From CAVSPO01 sp963730005 (GTDB taxonomy: Bacteria > Actinomycetota > Actinomycetes > Propionibacteriales > Propionibacteriaceae), in contig CAVSPO010000023.1 of assembly GCA_963730005.1 (NCBI GenBank), forward strand, positions 124,001 to 188,000: a stretch of 64,000 nucleotides of DNA, read 5' to 3'. How positions within the stretch are numbered: position 1 is the first letter of the stretch; each line of letters opens with the position of its first letter. Shown in pieces: positions 1 through 7,103 of the stretch. The notes beneath the pieces are model-generated. The model had not been told where the DNA came from. It ran no database searches and was given only the letters and a program-made list of their open reading frames with translations. The translations under genes and the position numbers were made by a program.

Positions 1-2
1 TG

Positions 3-83
3 ACCGGGTTGGTTCCAGCGGCGCTGGTGGTGTCAGGAGGCCTGCTGATCCGCTTCTTTCCCGGTCCTGGTGCGCGGCGCTGA
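3..83 (+). CDS. C-terminal end of an unidentified, probably membrane, protein (5' truncated)
   Basis: An open frame enters from the left edge and stops with TGA at 81-83. The 26 residues visible include a hydrophobic stretch (VPAALVVSGGLLIRFF) followed by a short basic tail ending in ARR, which looks like the last membrane segment of a transporter-type protein. It lies 37 bases upstream of purF on the same strand. Too little is visible to name it, and a chance open frame cannot be excluded. Confidence 0.35.
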   Translation, partial: TGLVPAALVVSGGLLIRFFPGPGARR

Positions 84-120
84 ACCGGGTTCCCCAGGCT
101 GCGGGGGGTAGAGTGTCCGA

Positions 121-1617
121 GTGGTGCTACGCGGTGACGGCCGGCTGACGACGGAGCTCGACTCCGACCGGCCCCAGGATGAGTGCGGTGTCTTCGGGGT
201 CTATGCCCCAGGTGAGGCAGTCTCGAAACTGACCTACTTCGGTTTGTTCGCGCTGCAACACCGGGGTCAGGAGTCGGCCGGCATCGCTGTCAGCAACGGC
301 CATCGCATCATGGTGTTCAAGGACATGGGGCTGGTCAGCCAGGTGTTCGACGAGACCACCCTGAGCTCACTGCCGGGCCACATCGCGATCGGGCACACCC
401 GCTACTCCACCACCGGTGCCAGCGTGTGGCAGAACGCCCAGCCCACGTTCCGCACCACCTCCGAGGGCAGCGTCGCGCTCGCCCACAACGGCAATCTCAC
501 CAACACCGACGAGCTGGAGGCCCTGCTCGTCGAGTTCGGCACCGATGTGCCCACCAAGAAGTCGATGGACTCCACGAACGACACCGAGCTGGTGTCGGCA
601 CTGATGGGCACCTATCCAGGGTTGACCTGGGAGCAGATCTTTCTCGATCTGCTGCCCAGACTGGAGGGGGCCTTCAGCCTGGTCTGCCTGACCGACAACA
701 CCCTGTACGCCGCGCGTGACCGCCACGGGGTGCGCCCCCTGGTGCTGGGGCGGCTGGAGAACGGTTGGGTGGTGGCCTCCGAGACCGCAGCGCTGGACAT
801 CGTCGGTGCTTCCTTCGTGCGCGAGATCGATCCCGGGGAGCTCGTCGTCATCGGCGAGGCCGGCATCAGGAGCAAGCGGTTCGCCGATGCCACGCCCAGG
901 GGCTGCCTCTTCGAGTACGTGTACCTGGCCCGCCCGGACACCCGGATTGCCGGCCGCAACGTGCACAGCACCAGGCTGGCGATCGGGCGCCAACTGGCCA
1001 AGGAGTACCCGGTGGCGGCAGACCTGGTGATGCCGGTGCCCGAGTCCGGAACCCCGGCCGCACTGGGCTACGCCCGGGAGTCAGGCATCCCGTTCGGTTT
1101 CGGGCTCGTCAAGAACAGCTACGTGGGCCGCACCTTCATCCAGCCGACCAACACCATCCGACAGCTCGGTATCCGGCTCAAGCTGAATCCGTTGCGCGAA
1201 GTGATCGCGGGGCAGCGGCTGGTGGTCGTCGACGACTCGATCGTGCGTGGCAACACCCAACGCGCTCTGATCCGGATGCTGCGTGAGGCGGGGGCCGCCG
1301 AGGTGCACGTGCGTATCAGCAGCCCCCCGGTGGAGTGGCCCTGCTTCTACGGCATCGATTTCGCCACCCGCGCCGAGCTGATCGCCCCGGGATTGAGCGT
1401 GGACGACATTGCTCGTTCCATCGGCGCCGACTCGCTGGGCTTCATCAGTCTTCAGGGGTTGGTGGAAGCGGTCGGAGTCCCGGCCGAGCAACTGTGCCGT
1501 GCCTGCTTCGACGGCCACTACCCGATCAAGGTGCCAGCGACGGCCGCCAGCATCCTGGGCATCGACCAGCCTGCCGGGATCCCGGGCATCGACAAGCACG
1601 TTCAGGAGGACTCATGA
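121..1617 (+). CDS. purF: Amidophosphoribosyltransferase (glutamine PRPP amidotransferase)
   Basis: Catalyses the first committed step of purine synthesis, PRPP plus glutamine to 5-phosphoribosylamine, in the cytoplasm. 498 residues from a GTG start. The N-terminal nucleophile domain follows a 21-residue propeptide, so Cys22 in DECGVFGVY is the glutaminase nucleophile after processing. The PRPP loop VVVDDSIVRGNT lies at about 368-379. Cys262, Cys408, Cys459 and Cys462 fit the four [4Fe-4S] ligands of the Bacillus-type enzyme, so this is the propeptide-bearing, Fe-S class. It overlaps purM by ATGA, indicating translational coupling. A second GTG immediately follows the chosen start, so the exact first codon is uncertain by one residue. 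Confidence 0.97.
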   Translation: MVLRGDGRLTTELDSDRPQDECGVFGVYAPGEAVSKLTYFGLFALQHRGQESAGIAVSNGHRIMVFKDMGLVSQVFDETTLSSLPGHIAIGHTRYSTTGASVWQNAQPTFRTTSEGSVALAHNGNLTNTDELEALLVEFGTDVPTKKSMDSTNDTELVSALMGTYPGLTWEQIFLDLLPRLEGAFSLVCLTDNTLYAARDRHGVRPLVLGRLENGWVVASETAALDIVGASFVREIDPGELVVIGEAGIRSKRFADATPRGCLFEYVYLARPDTRIAGRNVHSTRLAIGRQLAKEYPVAADLVMPVPESGTPAALGYARESGIPFGFGLVKNSYVGRTFIQPTNTIRQLGIRLKLNPLREVIAGQRLVVVDDSIVRGNTQRALIRMLREAGAAEVHVRISSPPVEWPCFYGIDFATRAELIAPGLSVDDIARSIGADSLGFISLQGLVEAVGVPAEQLCRACFDGHYPIKVPATAASILGIDQPAGIPGIDKHVQEDS

Positions 1618-2684
1618 GCGAACCACAACAGAGCGCCTATGCGTTGGCAGGCGTCGACATCGAAGCCGGCGATCGTGCCGTTGAGTTGATGAAGGGTCAC
1701 ATCGCCCGCACCCGGCGCCCGGAAGTGATCGGTGGCATCGGTGGTTTTGCCGGGTTGTTCGACGTCAGCGCGCTGAAGCTCTACCGGCAACCGGTGCTGG
1801 CCACCAGCACCGATGGCGTCGGGACCAAGGTGGCGATCGCCCAGGCGATGGACAAGCACGACACCATCGGTTTCGACCTGGTCGGCATGCTGGTCGACGA
1901 CCTGGTCGTCTGCGGCGCCGAGCCGCTGTTTCTCACCGACTACATCGCCTGCGGGCACGTCGTGCCGGAGCGAATCGCCGCCATCGTCAAGGGCATCGCA
2001 GATGCCTGCGAGGCATCCGGAACGGCGCTGCTGGGAGGCGAGACAGCAGAGCACCCGGGCCTGATGGAGCCGGATGAGTACGACATCGCCGGGGCCACCA
2101 CCGGCGTGGTGGAGCGTGACCGCATCCTGGGCGCGCACCTGGTGCAGCCAGGTGACGTGGCGCTGGCGATGGCCGCCAGCGGCCTGCACTCCAACGGTTA
2201 CTCACTGGTGCGGCGGGTGTTCGACCAGGCGCGGCTGGGGCTGGACAGCCACGTCGTAGAGCTGGGCCGGACGCTGGGGGAGGAGCTGTTGGAGCCCACG
2301 CGGGTGTATGCCAAGCCGATCCTCGAGCTGCTGCGGGCCACGACGGTTCATGCGGTGAGTCACATCACCGGCGGCGGGCTGGCCAACAACTTGGCGCGGG
2401 TGCTCCCGGACGGGGTGCGCGCCGACATCGACCGGGCCACCTGGACGCCCGGGCCGATCTTCCAGCTGGTGCAGCGTCTCGGTCAGGTTTCCCAGGCCGA
2501 CATCGAGGCCACGCTCAACCAGGGGGTCGGCATGGTGGCGCTGCTGCCGGCCGACCAGGTTGACGCCGCGCAGCGTTCACTGGCTGCGTCGGGTGTGCCG
2601 TCCTGGGTGTGCGGTCAGGTGACGGCCGCTCCCGGGTCGCCGGCCGTCGCGGAGCTTTTCGGGGAGCACCGTCGGCTCGGTTAG
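1614..2684 (+). CDS. purM: Phosphoribosylformylglycinamidine cyclo-ligase (AIR synthetase)
   Basis: Converts FGAM to AIR with ATP in purine biosynthesis. 356 residues. The ATG at 1614 overlaps the purF stop (ATGA); the frame stays open further upstream, but that part lies inside purF and is not coding. Diagnostic motifs are STDGVGTK near residue 65, GGETAEHPG, the GLHSNGYSLVR segment and ITGGGLANN of the PurM/SelD-type ATP-binding fold. Its length matches the family (about 340-360). purF-purM-DUF3073 is a recurring actinobacterial order. Confidence 0.97.
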   Translation: MSEPQQSAYALAGVDIEAGDRAVELMKGHIARTRRPEVIGGIGGFAGLFDVSALKLYRQPVLATSTDGVGTKVAIAQAMDKHDTIGFDLVGMLVDDLVVCGAEPLFLTDYIACGHVVPERIAAIVKGIADACEASGTALLGGETAEHPGLMEPDEYDIAGATTGVVERDRILGAHLVQPGDVALAMAASGLHSNGYSLVRRVFDQARLGLDSHVVELGRTLGEELLEPTRVYAKPILELLRATTVHAVSHITGGGLANNLARVLPDGVRADIDRATWTPGPIFQLVQRLGQVSQADIEATLNQGVGMVALLPADQVDAAQRSLAASGVPSWVCGQVTAAPGSPAVAELFGEHRRLG

Positions 2685-2824
2685 AGTCCATCAGTCGCGA
2701 ACCGCCACGGGCTGGGCGAAGTGGGTTTGGGTTAGCCCGCCCGATCTGGGTAATCTTTCTGACACGACACATTCATCATGCCGCGGTTCTGCCGCGAGGG
2801 ACAAAGCGAGGGGGTCGACCCGAT

Positions 2825-3064
2825 ATGGGGCGCGGCCGTGCAAAAGCGAAGCAGACAAGGGTTGCCCGGGACTTGAAGTACCGCTCGGTCAACACTGACT
2901 TCGCTTCATTGGAGCGTGAGCTCCGTGGTGGGACCGATGGGGAAGAGAGCCTTCACGAGGAGATCCCCGAACAGTACGCGGACCTTGTCGAGGCCTACGA
3001 GTCCGACGATGCGGATCGCTTCGAGTCCGAGGACGAGGACGAGGACCTGAGGCGTTCGTCCTGA
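2825..3064 (+). CDS. DUF3073 family small protein
   Basis: 79 residues, starting with the family hallmark MGRGRAKAKQTRVARDLKY and ending in a strongly acidic tail (ESEDEDEDLRR). This basic-head, acidic-tail protein is typical of actinobacteria and commonly sits just downstream of purM. Its function is unknown. The ATG at 2825 is chosen because homologues begin at this motif; the frame is open upstream, but that part would be an unrelated extension. The 140-base gap after purM contains a weak promoter-like pair (TTGGGT at 2727, TAATCT at 2751), so it may be transcribed separately. Confidence 0.92.
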   Translation: MGRGRAKAKQTRVARDLKYRSVNTDFASLERELRGGTDGEESLHEEIPEQYADLVEAYESDDADRFESEDEDEDLRRSS

Positions 3065-3119
3065 CTGTTGTGTTTGGCTCGTCACTGATACCCGCACACC
3101 GATATCGCGACAGGTGCCT

Positions 3120-3152
3120 GGACGGTCCCGACCCTTTGATGGGTGACCGTCC
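3120..3152 (+). terminator. Hairpin downstream of the DUF3073 gene
   Basis: GGACGGTC at 3120-3127 pairs with GACCGTCC at 3145-3152, with an inner ACCC/GGGT helix and a small bulge. It lies 56 bases after the DUF3073 stop. There is no clear U-tract, so termination is inferred from position and stem strength. Confidence 0.5.
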
Positions 3153-3261
3153 GGTGGATCACGGGTGGTCACCGTCATGCAGACGACGACAACTTCCACC
3201 AGTGATCCGCAACCGGTAGCAGGTGACCGACGAGTGTCTCGTCACACAAGAGCCACAGCAC

Positions 3262-3312
3262 AACAACGCGAAGCGGTCGGAACCCTCAGGGTTCCGACCG
3301 CTTCGCGTTGTT
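3262..3312. terminator. Very long perfect inverted repeat (bidirectional terminator-like)
   Basis: Bases 3262-3286 are the exact reverse complement of 3288-3312, giving a 24-25 bp uninterrupted stem with a tiny loop around TCA. It lies between the plus-strand DUF3073 gene and the minus-strand tRNA-Phe, where a bidirectional terminator is expected. The stem is longer than most rho-independent terminators. Confidence 0.75.
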
Positions 3313-3345
3313 GGTCCGATCAGATTTCGTGATCAGGTTTGTCTG

Positions 3346-3418
3346 TGGCCAGGGCCGGGATCGAACCGGCGACCCCACACTTTTCAGGCGTGTGCTCTAC
3401 CGACTGAGCTACCTGGCC
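3346..3418 (-). tRNA. tRNA-Phe (GAA)
   Basis: On the minus strand a 73-nt cloverleaf reads 5' GGCCAGG ... CCTGGCC 3' plus discriminator A. The D-arm is GCTCAGTCGGTAGAGC, the anticodon loop CTGAAAA gives anticodon GAA, and the T-loop is TTCGATC. The CCA end is not encoded. It lies 66 nt downstream of tRNA-Asp on the same strand, with two strong hairpins in the spacer. Confidence 0.97.
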
Positions 3419-3422
3419 ACCA

Positions 3423-3451
3423 TTGCGACGAGGGTGGAAGCCTCGTCGCAA
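3423..3451 (-). terminator. Perfect 10-bp hairpin between tRNA-Asp and tRNA-Phe
   Basis: Bases 3423-3432 are the exact reverse complement of 3442-3451, leaving a 9-nt loop. Together with the hairpin at 3457-3482 it fills the spacer between the two tRNAs. This suggests either a terminator after tRNA-Asp or processing signals in a joint transcript. Confidence 0.5.
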
Positions 3452-3456
3452 CACAA

Positions 3457-3482
3457 GAGCGGTGATGGCGACATCACCGCTC
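3457..3482 (-). terminator. Perfect 11-bp hairpin just downstream of tRNA-Asp
   Basis: GAGCGGTGATG at 3457-3467 pairs with CATCACCGCTC at 3472-3482 around a GCGA loop. On the minus strand it begins 3 nt after the tRNA-Asp 3' end and is followed by a T-rich stretch (TTGTGTTG), as expected for a rho-independent terminator of tRNA-Asp. Confidence 0.6.
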
Positions 3483-3484
3483 AG

Positions 3485-3558
3485 CGACCCTGATGGGACT
3501 CGAACCCACGACCTCCGCCGTGACAGGGCGGCGCGCTAACCAACTGCGCTACAGGGCC
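3485..3558 (-). tRNA. tRNA-Asp (GTC)
   Basis: A 74-nt cloverleaf on the minus strand. Acceptor strand GGCCCTG pairs with CAGGGTC (one G-U pair), discriminator G. The anticodon loop CTGTCAC gives GTC and the T-loop is TTCGAGT. It is the second member of the Asp-Phe pair; the Glu tRNA that usually precedes it lies about 13.7 kb away at 17298-17370. Confidence 0.97.
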
Positions 3559-3706
3559 TTGCTTGCCTGGTTGAACCAGCTCCAAAACTATAACGTGACC
3601 GGCGCCAAAGTGCAAAATCGGAGCAGTTGATCGGCCGTCGCGCCCGGGCGGTGGCTGATGCCGCCCGACAACCTGGGTGAGATCGCTCTTCTTCCGCCCA
3701 AGCGGC

Positions 3707-3722
3707 ATACCCCCGCGGGTAG
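3707..3722 (+). promoter_or_regulatory. CsoR/CstR-family-like operator upstream of the sulfur cassette
   Basis: The sequence ATACCCCCGCGGGTAG contains the inverted repeat TACCC-N4-GGGTA. It lies 49 bases upstream of the first gene of the SQR-TusE-DsrE cassette. As I recall, CsoR-family repressors, including the persulfide sensor CstR that controls sqr operons in staphylococci, bind half-sites of this TACCC...GGGTA form. The position is compatible with blocking a promoter. Seen: the repeat and its position. Inferred: the regulator, since no csoR or cstR gene is in the window. Confidence 0.5.
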
Positions 3723-3770
3723 GCTCGTCTGGTCAGTCAGGCAGGTTCGTTGTCGAGCCAGGGAGCACCC

Positions 3771-5018
3771 ATGAAGAAAGTACTCGTCCTCGGTGGGGGA
3801 ACCGCCGGGACCATCGTCGCCAACCGGTTGCGCAAGGCCTACCCGGCCAGCAAGCTGGCCGTCACCGTGGTCGATCAGGACAACGATCATCACTACCAGC
3901 CCGGTTACCTCTTCCTGCCCTTCGGCCAGTTGAGTGAGCAGCAGGTGGTCAGACCGCGCGATCGGCAGCTGCGTCGCGGCATCACCTTCGTCCAGTCCGG
4001 GATCGAGCGGGTGCTGCCCGAGGACAAGCGCGTGCTGCTTGCCAACGGTCAGAGCCTTGACTACGACGTGTTGATCATCGCCACCGGTGTGAGTCCTCGT
4101 CCCGACCAGACGCCCGGCATGGACGACCAGCAGGAGTACGGCGTCAGCATCCACGAGTTCTTCACCCTGGCCGGTGCGAAGCGGCTCGCCGATGCCTTGC
4201 GACAGTGGCCCGGGGGCCGGATGGTCGTGCACATCACGGAAATGCCGATCAAATGCCCCGTGGCGCCGCTGGAGTTCGCCTTCCTGGTGGACGACTACCT
4301 CGATCAGCACGGCCTGCGCCGAGCCACCGAACTTAGCTTCGTCACCCCCCTGGACGGCGCCTTCACCAAGCCGGTGGCCAAACAGGAACTGGGGGAGTCC
4401 TTCGTCAAGCGTGGCATCCACCTGGTGACCGATTTCATGGTGGAGCGGGTCGACGCCAAGGCACACAAGCTGGTGGCCTACGACGGCACCGAGGTGCCCT
4501 ACGACATGCTGGTCACGATCCCGATCAACATGGGCGCCGACTACGTAGCCCGTTCGGGTCTGGGCGACGAGCTCAATCTGGTGCCCAACGACCCAGCCAC
4601 GCTGGTCGCCGACGGCCACCCGGACATTTTCGTGCTCGGTGATGCCGGCACCATCCCCACCAGCAAGGCCGGGGCCGTGGCGCACTTCTCGATCGACATC
4701 TTCATGGAGAACTTCGAGCAGTACCTGGCCGGCAAACCCATGACCCATCGCTTTGACGGCCACGCCAACTGCTTCATCGAATCGGGCCGCGGCAAAGCCA
4801 TGCTGCTGGACTTCAACTACGACGTCGAGCCCTTGACCGGGGCGTATCCCTTCCCCGTGGTCGGCCCACTGACGCTGCTCAAGGAATCGCGCGTCGACCA
4901 TTGGGGCAAGCTTGGCTTCAGATGGATCTACTGGCACCTGCTCATCCCCGGACGCTGGCTGCCGCTGCCATCGAAGATGACCATGCTTGGCAAGAAACCG
5001 CCGAAGTCCGCCAACTGA
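3771..5018 (+). CDS. Sulfide:quinone oxidoreductase-like FAD/NAD(P)-binding flavoprotein
   Basis: 415 residues. The N-terminal FAD-binding Rossmann motif is VLGGGTAGTIVANRL, a second dinucleotide segment ends at LIIATGVSPRP near residue 105-115, and the C-terminal FAD motif is IFVLGDAGTIP. Only two cysteines exist, Cys162 (in KCPVAP) and Cys334. They match in spacing the two cysteines that form the redox disulfide in sulfide:quinone oxidoreductases; the third SQR cysteine (about 128) is absent. The tail (FRWIYWHLLIPGRW) is amphipathic like the SQR membrane anchor. The likely role is oxidising sulfide or another sulfur species and passing electrons to menaquinone at the membrane. First gene of a three-gene cassette with TusE/DsrC and DsrE2; it could instead act on a different persulfide donor. 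Confidence 0.8.
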   Translation: MKKVLVLGGGTAGTIVANRLRKAYPASKLAVTVVDQDNDHHYQPGYLFLPFGQLSEQQVVRPRDRQLRRGITFVQSGIERVLPEDKRVLLANGQSLDYDVLIIATGVSPRPDQTPGMDDQQEYGVSIHEFFTLAGAKRLADALRQWPGGRMVVHITEMPIKCPVAPLEFAFLVDDYLDQHGLRRATELSFVTPLDGAFTKPVAKQELGESFVKRGIHLVTDFMVERVDAKAHKLVAYDGTEVPYDMLVTIPINMGADYVARSGLGDELNLVPNDPATLVADGHPDIFVLGDAGTIPTSKAGAVAHFSIDIFMENFEQYLAGKPMTHRFDGHANCFIESGRGKAMLLDFNYDVEPLTGAYPFPVVGPLTLLKESRVDHWGKLGFRWIYWHLLIPGRWLPLPSKMTMLGKKPPKSAN

Positions 5019-5035
5019 TTCGAAAGGACGCGCAC

Positions 5036-5353
5036 ATGCCAACAACCACCATCGCCGGTCACACCATCGACGTCAACGAGGAGGGCTTCCTCACCCGTCC
5101 TGAGCAGTGGGACGAGGAACTGGCCGTCCGCCTGGCCAAGTACGCCGGGGTGATGGAGATGACCGAAGGTCACTGGGCCCCGATCCGGTTCCTGCGTGCA
5201 GACCACGCCAAGACCGGCCAAACCCCGACGCTGCGCCGGGTGGCCAGCGTCGGCGGCTTCGACATCAAGCAGCTGTTCGAACTCTTCCCGGGCAAGCCGG
5301 CGAAGAAGATGTCTTACATTGCCGGGCTCCCCAAGCCCAAGGGCTGTGTCTGA
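5036..5353 (+). CDS. TusE/DsrC-family sulfur relay protein
   Basis: 105 residues. The family core is visible: GHTIDVNEEGFL at the N-terminus, EGHWAPIRFLR in the middle and the C-terminal arm IAGLPKPKGCV. The penultimate Cys104 is the conserved sulfur-carrying cysteine. The second arm cysteine of true DsrC (10-11 residues earlier) is replaced; residues 92-94 are Met-Ser-Tyr. The protein is therefore single-cysteine like TusE and should carry a persulfide rather than form the DsrC trisulfide. No dsrAB or tusBCD lies nearby. It starts 17 bases after the SQR-like gene, so the two are probably co-transcribed. Confidence 0.9.
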   Translation: MPTTTIAGHTIDVNEEGFLTRPEQWDEELAVRLAKYAGVMEMTEGHWAPIRFLRADHAKTGQTPTLRRVASVGGFDIKQLFELFPGKPAKKMSYIAGLPKPKGCV

Positions 5354-5384
5354 ACGCTCGACGAATCGAAAGGAACCTCACAAC

Positions 5385-6023
5385 ATGACTGGTATCCCGA
5401 ATCAGTTCGGCGACATCGACCCCATCGTCCCCAACTTCGGCGACGTCCCCGACGCCGCTGTCGCCACCGTGCCGGAGGCATCCGGCGGCCAGACGCCCCC
5501 CGTGACACCTGACACCCGGGCGGCCGCACCCGCGGCCACCGGCCCGCGCAAGATCTGCTTCATCTGTTCCAAGGGAAACCTCGACATGGCGTACCCGGCG
5601 CTCATCATGGGCAACGCCGCCCTCGGGGAGGGCATCGAGGTGCAGATCTTCTTCACCTTCTGGGGTTATGACCTGATCGACAAGCGCCGCATGAACAACC
5701 TCAAGTTCACGATGGCCGGCAACACCGCCATGCACCTGCCGATGGCTCCCGGTATCCCGATGCCGCAGTTGCTCGGTGTGCTGCCGGGGATGACGACGGC
5801 CTCCACCGGGATGATGAACAAGATGCTGGCTGATCTGGACATCCCTCCGGTGGGCGAGTTTCTCGACCTGCTCAAGGCGATGGGTGCCAAGCTGTGGGCT
5901 TGCCGGTTGACGTTCGACATGATGAAGCTGCGCGAGTCGGATCTTCGTGACGATCTGGACGGGATCATCTCGGCCAGCGACTTCATCGAGATCGCGGAGG
6001 GGGCGCAGGTCATCTTCATTTGA
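5385..6023 (+). CDS. DsrE2-type (DsrE/DsrF/DrsH-like) sulfurtransferase
   Basis: 212 residues. After about 53 low-complexity Pro/Ala/Thr-rich residues comes a DsrE-like domain (KICFICSKGNLDMAYPALIM, then EVQIFFTFWGYDLI). Cys58 and Cys61 form CFIC and Cys173 lies in KLWACRLTFDMM, the position of the active cysteine in DsrE2 proteins. In sulfur oxidisers DsrE2 proteins pass persulfide sulfur between rhodanese/TusA and DsrC-type carriers, so the neighbouring single-cysteine TusE is the obvious partner. It starts 31 bases after tusE with an AAAGGAA ribosome-binding site. The N-terminal extension is unusual and of unknown use. Confidence 0.88.
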   Translation: MTGIPNQFGDIDPIVPNFGDVPDAAVATVPEASGGQTPPVTPDTRAAAPAATGPRKICFICSKGNLDMAYPALIMGNAALGEGIEVQIFFTFWGYDLIDKRRMNNLKFTMAGNTAMHLPMAPGIPMPQLLGVLPGMTTASTGMMNKMLADLDIPPVGEFLDLLKAMGAKLWACRLTFDMMKLRESDLRDDLDGIISASDFIEIAEGAQVIFI

Positions 6024-6040
6024 CCACGATCATCGTGGTC
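6022..6040. terminator. Short perfect inverted repeat at the end of the dsrE gene
   Basis: GACCACGAT-C-ATCGTGGTC is a 9-bp perfect palindrome overlapping the dsrE stop codon. It may terminate or attenuate the sulfur cassette transcript or serve as a protein-binding site. There is no U-tract, so its role is unclear. Confidence 0.4.
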
Positions 6041-6136
6041 CGAGACTGATGTGCCACAATCTGTGGGTCGCCAGCGTCGTACTGGTCTGTGCCTGCTGTG
6101 CGGGCGACCAGGCCTCACTCCAGCAAAGGAACGCCA

Positions 6137-7096
6137 ATGAAGAAGTCCCCGATCGCCGCGCTGGGCGCGCTGGTCATCGCCACCTCACTGGCGCTTGGTG
6201 GTTGCTCCGCTGCCACGAGCAGCAGCTACAAGGTCGCCATCACCCAGATCGTGTCCCACCCGTCCCTGGACGCTTCGCGAGAGGGCTTCAAGCAGGCGCT
6301 CAAGGACGCCGGCCTGGAGGTCAGCTACGACGAGCAGAATGCTCAGGGGGATCAGGGCACCGCGACCTCGATCGCAGCCAAGTTTGCTTCCGACAAGCCG
6401 GATCTGGTGCTTGCCATCGCCACGCCGACGGCACAGGCCACCGCACAGGCAATCACCGACATTCCGATTCTGTTCACCGCGGTCACCGATCCGGTGGCGG
6501 CCAAGCTGGTGGAGACCAACGACGCTCCCGGCGGCAACGTCACCGGCACCACTGACATGAACCCGGTGGCCGAGCAGATCGCCCTGATCAAGCAGCTCAA
6601 GCCGGAGGCAAAGTCCGTCGGCATCGTCTACAGCTCGGGTGAGATCAACTCCGAGGTGCAGGTAGTGCTCGCCCGCACAGCCGCCGAGCAGCAGGGGCTG
6701 AGCGTCGTCGAGAAGACCGTCACCAACAGTTCCGAGGTGCAGCAGGCCGCCAACGCTCTCGACACGGACGCCATCTACGTGCCCACGGACAACATCGTGG
6801 TGTCCGGACTGGACGCCGTGCTGCAGGTCGCTGAGTCCAAGAAGATTCCGGTGGTTGTGGGCGAGGCGGACTCGGTCAAGAAGGGTGGCTTGATCACCTA
6901 CGGCATCGACTACAACAAGCTCGGCTACCAGACCGGTCAGATGGCGGTCAGGATTCTGAAGGACGGCGCGAAGCCGGCGACCATGCCCGTCGAGCGGCAA
7001 GCCGATTACCGACTCGTGATCAACACCCAGGCCGCGGAGCGGATGGGCATCACGGTTCCGCAGGCGCTGCTTGACAAGGCCGACGAGAAGGTCTGA
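6137..7096 (+). CDS. ABC importer substrate-binding lipoprotein, TrpX-like
   Basis: 319 residues. A lipoprotein signal ends in LALGGC, giving lipid-modified Cys23. The body is a two-lobed periplasmic-binding-protein fold of the TrpX/COG2984 type: YKVAITQIVSHPSLDASREG, then DLVLAIATPTAQAT and ILFTAVTDPVAAKLV. A ribosome-binding site AAAGGA lies 6 bases before the ATG. It would capture the substrate outside the membrane for the permease and ATPase that follow. Members are often annotated as tryptophan or other aromatic binding proteins, but nothing in the sequence fixes the substrate. Its position after the sulfur cassette may be coincidental. Confidence 0.88.
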   Translation: MKKSPIAALGALVIATSLALGGCSAATSSSYKVAITQIVSHPSLDASREGFKQALKDAGLEVSYDEQNAQGDQGTATSIAAKFASDKPDLVLAIATPTAQATAQAITDIPILFTAVTDPVAAKLVETNDAPGGNVTGTTDMNPVAEQIALIKQLKPEAKSVGIVYSSGEINSEVQVVLARTAAEQQGLSVVEKTVTNSSEVQQAANALDTDAIYVPTDNIVVSGLDAVLQVAESKKIPVVVGEADSVKKGGLITYGIDYNKLGYQTGQMAVRILKDGAKPATMPVERQADYRLVINTQAAERMGITVPQALLDKADEKV

Positions 7097-7103
7097 TCAA
7101 CTG

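Noticed and set aside
5036..5353. True DsrC of a dissimilatory sulfite reductase pathway
   Set aside because: The second C-terminal-arm cysteine is missing and no dsrAB is present, so TusE/DsrC-family carrier is the safer call.
6024..6136. Riboswitch or T-box before the TrpX-like gene
   Set aside because: The gap is only 113 bases, and no T-box sequence or known aptamer core is visible; only the 9-bp palindrome at its start stands out.
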